Source: DASUMP01 sp036277635 (GTDB lineage: Bacteria; Actinomycetota; Acidimicrobiia; IMCC26256; PALSA-610). From it: a DNA stretch of 8,021 bases. Positions 1 to 7,656 of this stretch are shown here, piece after piece; within the stretch, counting starts at the first letter, position 1; each line of letters starts with the position of its first letter. Location of the stretch: the NCBI GenBank assembly GCA_036277635.1, contig DASUMP010000133.1:1-8021 (forward strand), written 5' to 3'. A program made the position numbers and the translations under genes. The notes under the pieces are model-generated. The model made no database searches. It worked only from the letters and a program-made list of their open reading frames with translations, and was not told the DNA's origin.

Positions 1-2259
<2,259 letters not shown>

Positions 2260-2400
2260 TCCATTCCGGGCTGGGTCACGCTGCACAGGAGCCGGACTGC
2301 GCGCCGAGACAGCGAACGAGGGCGAACACGTTGCGCGGGCGCGCGCCGAGAAGCGCCAAAGGCTTCGAGAGGCACGAGCGGGCAGACACGGCTACGCCGG

Positions 2401-2430
2401 AGCATAGCGCGGAGCCATGCCGGCCGCCAA
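2401..2430 (-). promoter_or_regulatory. candidate housekeeping promoter for rpoB
   Basis: On the minus strand TTGGCG (2430-2425) and TATGCT (2406-2401) are separated by 18 nt, four of six matches to each consensus hexamer of a sigma-70-family promoter. Initiation would fall near 2393 and give an rpoB leader of about 135 nt. The position, after the rplL hairpin and before rpoB, suits an internal promoter. This is a pattern match only; chance matches are possible. Confidence 0.35.
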
Positions 2431-2520
2431 ACACCGTCGCTTTCGACCTCGATCCGGGTCGCTCGGACCCGACTCGTGGGCCGCAGGATACGACGAGGCG
2501 TCCGGGAAGGCAAGCAGTGT

Positions 2521-2548
2521 CGGGTCCCGGCGCGCCCGCCGGGACCCG
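2521..2548 (-). terminator. 12-bp perfect hairpin after rplL (candidate attenuator)
   Basis: CGGGTCCCGGCG (2521-2532) and CGCCGGGACCCG (2537-2548) are exact reverse complements around a 4-nt loop. The hairpin begins 20 nt downstream of the rplL stop. No T-run follows on the minus strand, so it is not a textbook intrinsic terminator. U-poor hairpins are common at 3' ends in high-GC actinobacteria, and it may give partial termination or mark an RNA end. Confidence 0.6.
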
Positions 2549-2568
2549 TGGCCCGCTCGACCGAGGCC

Positions 2569-2958
2569 CTACTTGAGCTCGACGCTGGCGCCGGCCTCTT
2601 CGAGCTGGGCCTTCGCCTTCTCGGCGTCTTCCTTCGAGACCTTCTCGAGCACCGGCTTCGGGGCGCTGTCGACGAGGTCCTTGGCCTCCTTCAGGCCGAG
2701 GTTCGTGAGCGCGCGCACCTCCTTGATGACCTGGATCTTCTTGTCGCCGGCGGCGGTGAGGACGACGTCGAACTCGTCCTGCTCCTCGGCGGCGGCCTCG
2801 CCACCACCGGCAGCGGGGGCGCCGACGGCGGCGACGGCGACGGGAGCGGCGGCGGTCACGCCGAACTCCTCCTCGAAGGCCTTGAGGAACTCGTTCAGCT
2901 CGAGGACGGTCATGTTCTTGAAGACGTCGAGGAGCTCGGGGGTGCTGAGCTGCGCCAT
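2569..2958 (-). CDS. rplL: 50S ribosomal protein L7/L12
   Basis: Multi-copy stalk protein of the large ribosomal subunit that recruits and stimulates the translational GTPases (EF-Tu, EF-G, IF2, RF3). The 129-residue product has the standard three-part layout: an N-terminal dimerisation segment (about 1-33, with LLDVFKNMTVLELNEFLKAF), an Ala/Gly/Glu-rich flexible hinge (about 35-60), and a C-terminal factor-binding domain (61-129). The last contains KKIQVIKEVRALTNLGLKEA at 73-92, the usual factor-binding surface. Length is typical for the family (about 120-130). The ATG at 2958 is preceded by AAGGAG, 11 nt away. It lies 47 nt after rplJ, the normal rplJL pairing, and L10 and L12 assemble into the same stalk complex. 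Confidence 0.98.
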   Translation of the reverse strand: MAQLSTPELLDVFKNMTVLELNEFLKAFEEEFGVTAAAPVAVAAVGAPAAGGGEAAAEEQDEFDVVLTAAGDKKIQVIKEVRALTNLGLKEAKDLVDSAPKPVLEKVSKEDAEKAKAQLEEAGASVELK

Positions 2959-3005
2959 GGTGGTGGTTTCTCCTTCAGTGCTGCATCGGGACGGGACCGG
3001 GCCGG

Positions 3006-3746
3006 CTACTCGCCGGCGGTCTCGGTGTCGGTGGACTCGGTGGACTCGGGTGCCTCGTCGGCCGGCGCCGCCTCGGCGGCGGGCTCGGCGGCGGCTTCGG
3101 GCTCGGCCTCGGCGTCGGCGGCCGCCTCGGGCGGCGCGACGACGTCGGCTTCGGGCTCGCTCTCGGGCTCGGCGGCTTCGGGTTCGGGGGCGGCTTCGCC
3201 ACCCGCGACCCGCTGGTCGATGTAGGCCGACAGCCCGTAGGCGAAGTTCCGGGTGAACGCCTGGAACAACCCGGCTGCCTTCACGAGCGGCGCCTGGAAG
3301 CCGCCGGCGAGCTTCGCCAGCAAGACCTCGCGCGGCGGGACCTCGGCCAGCGCGGCGACGTCGCCGGTGGTCAGCACACGCGTGCCGAGCAGGCCGCCCT
3401 TCACCACCAGGCTCGGGTGGCTCCGCCCGAAGTCGCGCAGCGCCTTCGCGGCGTTCACGGCATCCCCGCGCACGAACGCGATCGCCACCGGACCCTCGAG
3501 CGTGGGGACCAGCTCGTCGAGGCCGACCTCGCCCGCCGCCCGCCGAGCCAGCGTGTTCTTGAAGATCTTGTACTCGGTGCCCGCGGGACGCAGCGCGGCG
3601 CGCAGCTCGGCGAGGTCGGAGACGCTCAGGCCGCGGTACTCGGTGAGGACGGCGGCATCCGCGTCGCGCAGCTTGGTCGCGATCTCGTCGACGACCCCGG
3701 CCTTGCGCTGGATCTGGGCGCTCGCCAGGTCGGCCTTGGTCGGCAT
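3006..3746 (-). CDS. rplJ: 50S ribosomal protein L10 with long acidic C-terminal tail
   Basis: Base of the ribosomal stalk: the N-terminal domain binds 23S rRNA beside L11, and the C-terminal helix carries L7/L12 dimers. The 246-residue product has a normal L10 core (1-180), including VVDEIATKLRDADAAVLTEYRGL, the KIFKNTLARRA block at 60-70, VKGGLL near 116, and a stalk helix region at about 150-180. It is longer than the usual 165-180 residues because of a tail (181-246) made almost wholly of Ala, Pro, Glu, Asp and Ser. The ATG at 3746 is chosen because GGGAG lies 4 nt upstream and PTKADLA matches family N-termini. An in-frame ATG at 3857 would add sequence without family resemblance across the structured leader. 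Confidence 0.97.
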   Translation of the reverse strand: MPTKADLASAQIQRKAGVVDEIATKLRDADAAVLTEYRGLSVSDLAELRAALRPAGTEYKIFKNTLARRAAGEVGLDELVPTLEGPVAIAFVRGDAVNAAKALRDFGRSHPSLVVKGGLLGTRVLTTGDVAALAEVPPREVLLAKLAGGFQAPLVKAAGLFQAFTRNFAYGLSAYIDQRVAGGEAAPEPEAAEPESEPEADVVAPPEAAADAEAEPEAAAEPAAEAAPADEAPESTESTDTETAGE

Positions 3747-3961
3747 GGTGCTCCCGCGTGTCGGAATTGGGACGGGGCGCCGCAGACGGCGCCCCGGGAC
3801 ACGCGCTCGGCCGAGCACGCTGACCTGGTTCGCCTCGTCCGGCGGGCCGGGGCCCATTACCGCGAGCACCCGGAGGTGCCCGTGACCGGAGGTCTGGGGC
3901 GGATGAGTTCGGACCGGCAGGCTACCGGACGGGCTCTCCCACCCGCCACGCCGGTGTCGGA
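3747..3961 (-). promoter_or_regulatory. rplJ leader, candidate L10-type autoregulatory RNA
   Basis: The 215-nt space between rplA and rplJ is much longer than its neighbours' spacing and is rich in structure. In transcription order it contains a GCACC/GGTGC stem with a UCCG (UNCG-type) loop at 3866-3879, a self-complementary GCTCGGCCGAGC at 3805-3816, and a 10-bp hairpin at 3773-3796 just before the ribosome binding site. L10 or L10-L12 is known to bind the rplJ leader in E. coli and Bacillus and repress its own operon. Assignment here rests on position and foldability, not on a covariance match. Confidence 0.5.
3773..3796 (-). terminator. 10-bp perfect hairpin before rplJ (candidate attenuator)
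   Basis: CGGGGCGCCG (3773-3782) pairs exactly with CGGCGCCCCG (3787-3796) around a 4-nt loop. It ends 26 nt upstream of the rplJ ATG and 12 nt or so before the GGGAG. No T-run follows. It could be the expression platform of the leader, or simply shield or expose the ribosome binding region. Confidence 0.45.
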
Positions 3962-4663
3962 TCAGTGGACCTCGACACGCGCCTCGGGCGAGATCTTCAC
4001 GCCGGGACCCATCGTCGACGACGCCGTCACCGCCTTGAGGTACTTGCCCTTCGCCGACGCCGGCTTCGCGCGCACGAGCTCGTCGATCACCGCGCCGTAG
4101 TTGCGCAGCAGCGCGTCGACCTCGAAGCTCGCCTTGCCGATCGGGACGTGGACGTTGCCGTGCCGGTCGGTGCGGTACTCGACCTTGCCGCCCTTGAACT
4201 CCGACACCGCCTTGCCGACGTCGACGGTGACGGTGCCGGTCTTCGGATTCGGCATCAGCCCGCGCGGACCGAGCACCCGGCCGAGCTTGCCGACCTGGGC
4301 CATCAGGTCGGGGGTCGCGATCGCCACGTCGAAGTCGAGGAACCCACCCTGGATGCGCTCGACGAGGTCGTCGGCACCCACGACGTCGGCCCCAGCCTCC
4401 TGCGCCTCGCGCGCCGCGTCACCCGCGGCGAACACGGCGACCCGGACGTCCTTGCCCGACCCGGCGGGGAGCGAGACCGTGCCCCGCAGCATCTGGTCGG
4501 CCTTGCGCGGGTCGACGCCGAGGCGGAACGCCGCTTCGATGGTCTCGTCGAACTTGCGCGTCGCGAGCGTCTTCACGAGTGCGAACGCCTCGGCGGGCTG
4601 GTGCAGCGCCTGGCGGTCGAAACGGGTCGCCGCGTCGTCGTACTGCTTGCCGTGCTTGCTCAT
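3962..4663 (-). CDS. rplA: 50S ribosomal protein L1
   Basis: Large-subunit protein of the L1 stalk, which helps move deacylated tRNA out of the E site. In many bacteria it also represses its own operon by binding mRNA. The 233-residue length is normal. Diagnostic parts are FDETIEAAFRLGVDPRKADQ at about 38-57, GTVSLPAGSGK at 61-71, the family signature region at about 116-144 containing GKLGRVLGPRGLMPNPKTG, and KGGKVEYRTDRHGNVH at about 157-172. The ATG at 4663 follows AGGG and, further up, GGAG. It lies 76 nt downstream of rplK, the universal rplK-rplA order, and is probably in the same transcript. I see nothing unusual in the protein. Confidence 0.98.
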   Translation of the reverse strand: MSKHGKQYDDAATRFDRQALHQPAEAFALVKTLATRKFDETIEAAFRLGVDPRKADQMLRGTVSLPAGSGKDVRVAVFAAGDAAREAQEAGADVVGADDLVERIQGGFLDFDVAIATPDLMAQVGKLGRVLGPRGLMPNPKTGTVTVDVGKAVSEFKGGKVEYRTDRHGNVHVPIGKASFEVDALLRNYGAVIDELVRAKPASAKGKYLKAVTASSTMGPGVKISPEARVEVH

Positions 4664-4739
4664 GTCCCTGGTCTCCGATCAGGTCCCTCGTGGTGCCGTG
4701 ATCGACCGGCGAGGTGCTCCGGCCGCGGCGACTGCGCCG

Positions 4740-5168
4740 TCAGTCGACGACGTCGATCCCCATCGAACGTGCGGTGCCCGCGACCTGCGCCATCGCGCCG
4801 TCAAGGTCGATCGCGTTCAGATCGGGCATCTTCGTCTCGGCGATCTCCTTCACCTGGGCTCGCGTGACGCTGCCGGCCTTCTCCCGCCGCGGCGCCGTCG
4901 AGCCCTTCTCGACCCCGGCGGCCTTGCGCAACAGCACCGGTGTGGGCGGGGTCTTCGTGATGAACGTGAACGAGCGGTCCTCGTAGATCGTGATCTCGGC
5001 GGGCACCACCGTGCCGCGCTGCGACTCCGTCGAGGCGTTGTACGCCTTGCAGAAGTCCATGATGTTGATGCCGTGCGGACCGAGCGCGGTACCGACCGGC
5101 GGCGCGGGCGTCGCCGCGCCGGCCTCGATCTGGATCCGCACGATCGCCGCAACCTTCTTCTTCGCCAT
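4740..5168 (-). CDS. rplK: 50S ribosomal protein L11
   Basis: Protein of the GTPase-associated centre: it binds the 1067 region of 23S rRNA, contributes to factor-dependent GTP hydrolysis and to RelA activation, and with the rRNA forms the thiostrepton site. The 142-residue product starts MAKKKVAAIVRIQIEAG and shows PAPPVG at 21-26, NIMDFCKAYN near 35-44, and KMPDLNAIDLDGAMAQVAG with GTARSMGI at the C-terminus. The loop reads PPVGTALGPHG instead of the common PPVGPALGQHG, so Thr27 replaces the Pro equivalent to E. coli Pro26 and Pro31 replaces Gln30. The ATG at 5168 is fixed by the family N-terminus; the frame stays open upstream into nusG but that extension has no family resemblance. It is separated from nusG by a 131-nt repeat-rich gap. 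Confidence 0.97.
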   Translation of the reverse strand: MAKKKVAAIVRIQIEAGAATPAPPVGTALGPHGINIMDFCKAYNASTESQRGTVVPAEITIYEDRSFTFITKTPPTPVLLRKAAGVEKGSTAPRREKAGSVTRAQVKEIAETKMPDLNAIDLDGAMAQVAGTARSMGIDVVD

Positions 5169-5171
5169 GCC

Positions 5172-5263
5172 TTCTCGCTCGCTCTCTCGGCGCCGGGATA
5201 CCCGGCGCCGCCCCTTCGGGGACGCTCGCTCGCTGGGCGAGCTCGCTCGCTTCGCTCGCTCGC
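5172..5263 (-). repeat. GCTCGC-repeat and hairpin cluster between nusG and rplK
   Basis: Short GCTCGCTCGC-type units occur at 5175-5184, 5224-5234, 5241-5250 and 5253-5262, flanking perfect stems. The stems are CGGCGCCGGG/CCCGGCGCCG with a 3-nt loop (5188-5210), CCCC/GGGG (5211-5221), and GCTCGC/GCGAGC (5228-5242). Together they fill most of the 131-nt gap. It may be a dispersed intergenic repeat family, a transcript-end structure after nusG, or a leader controlling rplKA. Confidence 0.6.
5188..5210 (-). terminator. 10-bp perfect hairpin upstream of rplK
   Basis: CGGCGCCGGG (5188-5197) and CCCGGCGCCG (5201-5210) are exact reverse complements with the loop ATA on the plus strand. The structure ends about 20 nt before the rplK ATG, so it lies close to the ribosome binding region. 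There is no T-run after it. It may serve as an attenuator, a processing barrier, or part of the repeat element. Confidence 0.45.
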
Positions 5264-5299
5264 CGCGTCGTGCGTCCCGGGGCAGTCGGTTGTTGCTTC

Positions 5300-6220
5300 C
5301 TAGAGCTTGGCGACGTCGCCGAACTCGAGCTCGACGGGGGTCTCGCGACCGAAGATGTTCACGAGCACCTTGAGCTTCGAGCGGTCGACGTCGATCTCGC
5401 TGATCACGCCGTTGAAGTCGGCGAACGGACCGGTGACCACGCGCACCTGCTCGGACACTTCGTAGAGCAAGCGCGGGCGCACCTTCTTCTCGACCGGCCC
5501 TTCGTCCTTCGCGCCGGTGCCGAGGATGTCTTCGGTCTCGCGGCGCGACAGCGGGGTGGGCTTCGCTCCGCTGCCGACGAAGCCGGTGACGCCGGGCGTG
5601 TTGCGCACGACGTACCACGAGTTGTCGTCGAGGTCCATGCGCACGAGCAGGTAGCCGGGGAAGACCTTCTTCTGGACCTCTTGCTTGCGCCCGCCCTTGA
5701 ACTCGATGACCGTCTCCATCGGGATGACGACCTCGAAGATCCGGTCCTCGACGCCCATCGAACGCACGCGGCTCGCGAGGTTTTGCTTCACCTTGTTCTC
5801 GTAGCCGGCGTAGGTGTGCACGACGTACCAACGACCGGGCCGGTCGTAGGGACTCGGCTCGCGACGCTCGACGATCTCTTCGACGTCGAGCAGCTCGGCA
5901 TCTTCGAGGTCGATCACGTCGTCGGCGGCGTCGGCCTCGTCGATCGTGACCTCATCGGCTTCGACCGCGGACTCCGGCTCGGGTTCGGGCTCGGGTTCGG
6001 CCGGGCGGCTCAGCAACGCCGCGAGCGCGTCGTCGTCGACGTCGGCATCGGCGGTGGTGGCGGCCGGCAGATCACCGAGGAGCGCGGCGGCGACCTCCGC
6101 GACGTCGTCGTCGGCGTCGGGCTCCGGGCGCGCCGCACCGAGCACACCCGCGGCCCAGTCGGCCTCGGACGGTTCTTCGTCGCGCGGCGACGGCTGGGGT
6201 TGCTCGAGATCGTCGGACAT
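5300..6220 (-). CDS. nusG: transcription termination/antitermination factor NusG
   Basis: Elongation factor that binds the RNA polymerase clamp through its NGN domain and couples to Rho or ribosomal protein S10 through its KOW domain. The 306-residue protein has an N-terminal extension of about 128 residues rich in Asp, Glu and Ala (for example AEPEPEPEPES at 74-84), then the NGN domain (about 130-225) with WYVVHTYAGYENKVKQNL and KKVFPGYLLVRM, and a C-terminal KOW domain (about 255-306) with VRVVTGPFADFNGVISEID. E. coli NusG is about 180 residues; actinobacterial NusG often carries acidic N-terminal extensions, so this is a lineage trait at its long end. The ATG at 6220 lies 6 nt after the secE stop, the classical secE-nusG pair; its ribosome binding site is weak, consistent with translational coupling. 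Confidence 0.97.
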   Translation of the reverse strand: MSDDLEQPQPSPRDEEPSEADWAAGVLGAARPEPDADDDVAEVAAALLGDLPAATTADADVDDDALAALLSRPAEPEPEPEPESAVEADEVTIDEADAADDVIDLEDAELLDVEEIVERREPSPYDRPGRWYVVHTYAGYENKVKQNLASRVRSMGVEDRIFEVVIPMETVIEFKGGRKQEVQKKVFPGYLLVRMDLDDNSWYVVRNTPGVTGFVGSGAKPTPLSRRETEDILGTGAKDEGPVEKKVRPRLLYEVSEQVRVVTGPFADFNGVISEIDVDRSKLKVLVNIFGRETPVELEFGDVAKL

Positions 6221-6226
6221 CAGCGC

Positions 6227-6505
6227 TCAGTCGAAGAGGAAGAGGACGAACTTCGCGGAGAGGTAGTCGTATCCGAAGATCACGCCCGTCATGACGAGCA
6301 CCGCGATGAGCACGATGATCGAGGAGTTGATCACTTCGGGTCGCGTCGGCCACGCGACCTTGCGCATCTCGGCCCGGACCTCTCCGAGGTACTGCTTCGG
6401 GCCGGTGCGCTCCTTCGTGGCGGCGTTCGGCGTCGGTCGCCGCTCGGGCGCGCGCGTGCGATCGGAGCCCTGTTTCGCCATCTGGCGCTTGACTTGTCGG
6501 TTCAC
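6227..6505 (-). CDS. secE: preprotein translocase subunit SecE
   Basis: Essential small subunit of the SecYEG protein-conducting channel in the cytoplasmic membrane, clamping SecY. The 92-residue product has a basic, polar N-terminus, the amphipathic motif EVRAEMRKVAWPTRPEV at 42-58, and one transmembrane segment (about 60-79, extending through the hydrophobic C-terminal end). This is the short single-span form typical of Gram-positive bacteria. GTG at 6505 is preferred because GAGG lies 7 nt upstream; an ATG at 6481 would remove 8 residues but has no ribosome binding site. It begins 28 nt after tRNA-Trp and is probably co-transcribed with it and with nusG. Confidence 0.96.
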   Translation of the reverse strand: MNRQVKRQMAKQGSDRTRAPERRPTPNAATKERTGPKQYLGEVRAEMRKVAWPTRPEVINSSIIVLIAVLVMTGVIFGYDYLSAKFVLFLFD

Positions 6506-6533
6506 GGGCTGCCTCGGACGCGAGTCCTGCGAG

Positions 6534-6606
6534 CAGGGCAGGAGGGACTCGAACCCCCAACCGCCGGTTTTGGAGACCGGAGCTCTACCAATTGAGCTAC
6601 TGCCCT
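6534..6606 (-). tRNA. trpT: tRNA-Trp (anticodon CCA)
   Basis: A 73-nt cloverleaf reads on the minus strand. The acceptor stem is AGGGCAG with CTGCCCT, the D arm GCTC...GAGC, the anticodon stem CCGGT/ACCGG with loop CTCCAAA (anticodon CCA), and the T arm GGGGG-TTCGAGT-CCCTC with one G-U pair. The discriminator base is G, as expected for tryptophan tRNA. The 3' CCA is not encoded and must be added enzymatically. A tRNA-Trp immediately upstream of secE-nusG is a conserved arrangement in many bacteria. Confidence 0.98.
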
Positions 6607-6628
6607 CGGGGCCGGGTGGCGGAGGGTC

Positions 6629-6637
6629 AGGATAGCA
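6629..6637 (-). promoter_or_regulatory. candidate extended -10 promoter for trpT-secE-nusG
   Basis: The minus strand reads TGCTATCCT, an extended -10 (TGN plus TATCCT), about 22 nt before the tRNA 5' end. The -35 position (GGGAGC at 17-nt spacing) matches poorly. It lies in the 61-nt gap after the anti-sigma gene and could start the trpT-secE-nusG transcript independently of the sigma operon. Confidence 0.35.
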
Positions 6638-6667
6638 GCGGCCCTCGACGGGCTCCCGGCCGGGCGC

Positions 6668-7030
6668 TCAGCCGGCGAGCCGCTCGGGGCCGCGCCGTGA
6701 ACGGGCGATCAGCACCGCGGCGGTGGCCGCGGCCGTCATCGCGGTCCCGCCGATTGCGGCGGCGTACGCGATCCGCCGGCTGCGCGCCGAGCGCGCCAGC
6801 TCGCGCTCCACCGCCTCTTCGAGGGAGACGAGCGTGTCGGCGAGCAGCCCGGGCGTCGGCTCGAGGTAGCGGGTGCGCAGCAATCGCAAGGCCCGGAGCA
6901 GGCGCCGGTACCGCACCAGCTCGGCCTGGCAGCGCAGGCACGACGCGATGTGCTCGTCGACCTCGGGCGCGCTCGGAGCGGTGCCGTCGACGAGGCCGGG
7001 CATCAGGAGATCGACGTCGTCACACTGCAC
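6668..7030 (-). CDS. membrane-anchored zinc-binding anti-sigma factor (ZAS type)
   Basis: Predicted to hold the adjacent ECF sigma factor inactive at the membrane until a signal releases it. The 120-residue protein has Cys3 followed by H27-x3-C31-x2-C34 (HIASCLRC), the zinc-binding anti-sigma signature. A helical linker (35-80) follows, then a single transmembrane segment (about 87-109, starting IAYAAAIGGTAMTAAAT) flanked by Arg residues, and a tail of about 11 residues. This is a cytoplasmic-N, single-span layout with almost no extracellular sensor, so the signal is probably intracellular (for example thiol state) or acts through another protein. GTG at 7030 lies 8 nt after GGAGGT and overlaps the sigma gene by 11 nt, implying coupled translation. 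Family assignment is secure; the signal is unknown. Confidence 0.85.
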   Translation of the reverse strand: MQCDDVDLLMPGLVDGTAPSAPEVDEHIASCLRCQAELVRYRRLLRALRLLRTRYLEPTPGLLADTLVSLEEAVERELARSARSRRIAYAAAIGGTAMTAAATAAVLIARSRRGPERLAG

Positions 7031-7583
7031 GGGACTCCACCTCCCCGGTGGCTTCGAGCACGTCGCGCAGCTTGCGGCGCGCGCGGTGCAGGCGGACCTT
7101 CGCCGCGGTCACGGTGATCCCGAGCTCTTCGGCGATCGCCTCGTGGGGCAGGTCGTACACGTCTTTCAGGACGACGACGTTGCGCAGCTTCGGCGGCAGC
7201 TCGTCGAGGGCGTCGGAGAGACGGTCGAGCTCGGCGCCGGACTCGGCCATCGCGGCCGGTTGGCCCTCGAGCCGGTGATCGATCGGCTCGGCGACCTCGT
7301 CGAGCGGTTCGGCGCGCTGGCGCTGCCGACGCTTGACGTGCGTCGTGGCCGCGTTGGCGGTGATCCGGTACATCCAGGTCGAGAACTGCGCCTCGCCTCG
7401 GAACTTGCCGATGCCACGCCAGGCCCGGAAGTACGCCTCCTGCACCACGTCGCGTGCGTCCTCCTCGTTCCCGGTGATCCGGCGTGCGAGCGTGAACGTG
7501 TCGACGAAGGTCTGGCGCACCAGCTCGTCGAAGGCGCTGCGGTCGCCGCGCTGTGCGGCGACGATCAGCTCGGCCTGGTCCAC
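7020..7583 (-). CDS. ECF (group 4) RNA polymerase sigma factor
   Basis: Alternative sigma factor that redirects RNA polymerase to a small regulon, normally including its own promoter. The 187-residue protein has only the two regions typical of ECF sigmas. Region 2 spans about 15-87, with DARDVVQEAYFRAW at 42-55 and FSTWMYRITANAATTHVKRR at 67-86. Region 4 spans about 122-176, with LDELPPKLRNVVVLKDVYDL followed by the helix-turn-helix HEAIAEELGITVTAAKVRLH. A polar linker (88-121) joins them. There is no extra C-terminal domain. GTG at 7583 is preceded by GGGGAG at 5-nt spacing. The partner anti-sigma gene overlaps the 3' end. I cannot assign a subgroup or regulon. Its location inside the tuf/rpmG-trpT-secE-nusG cluster is unusual. 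Confidence 0.95.
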   Translation of the reverse strand: MDQAELIVAAQRGDRSAFDELVRQTFVDTFTLARRITGNEEDARDVVQEAYFRAWRGIGKFRGEAQFSTWMYRITANAATTHVKRRQRQRAEPLDEVAEPIDHRLEGQPAAMAESGAELDRLSDALDELPPKLRNVVVLKDVYDLPHEAIAEELGITVTAAKVRLHRARRKLRDVLEATGEVESRAV

Positions 7584-7609
7584 GCACGCTCCCCGGTCGG
7601 CTGCGGGGG

Positions 7610-7647
7610 TACGACCCGGAGTGGCCCGAGGGCGTTACACCGGGTCG
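7610..7647 (-). promoter_or_regulatory. candidate ECF-type autoregulatory promoter with inverted repeat
   Basis: Upstream of the sigma gene the minus strand has TGTAAC (7639-7634) and CGTA (7613-7610), 20 nt apart, resembling the AAC-type -35 and CGT-type -10 of ECF promoters but with long spacing. An exact 8-bp inverted repeat, CGACCCGG (7612-7619) and CCGGGTCG (7640-7647), brackets the -35 candidate. It could be an operator or an RNA hairpin. Confidence 0.3.
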
Positions 7648-7656
7648 GGACGCGAT

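Larger units (their letters stand above)
2260..2568 (-). other. 309-nt rplL-rpoB intergenic region
   Basis: No convincing gene is visible here. In the direction of transcription it holds a 12-bp perfect hairpin 20 nt after the rplL stop, a smaller 6-bp stem (2455-2460 with 2466-2471), the candidate promoter at 2430-2401, a 5-bp stem (2350-2354 with 2362-2366) and a self-complementary GGCGCGCGCC at 2338-2347. An open frame of 85 codons ends at 2256, but it has no recognisable domain and crosses these structures. The layout resembles the E. coli rplL-rpoB spacer, which contains an attenuator and RNA processing site that lower rpoBC expression relative to rplJL. Confidence 0.6.

Noticed and set aside
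3747..3869. N-terminal extension of rplJ from an upstream in-frame ATG
   Set aside because: The 41 extra residues have no L10 resemblance and cover the structured leader; the ATG at 3746 has a good GGGAG and the expected family N-terminus.
2417..3885. Several plus-strand open frames over rplL and rplJ
   Set aside because: They are Ser/Arg/Ala-rich shadows of the ribosomal protein genes on the other strand and show no family motifs.
4740..5831. rplK read as a 363-residue protein starting inside nusG
   Set aside because: The added N-terminus is Arg-rich, overlaps nusG out of frame and crosses the repeat cluster. The L11 family start MAKKKVAAI at 5168 is clear.
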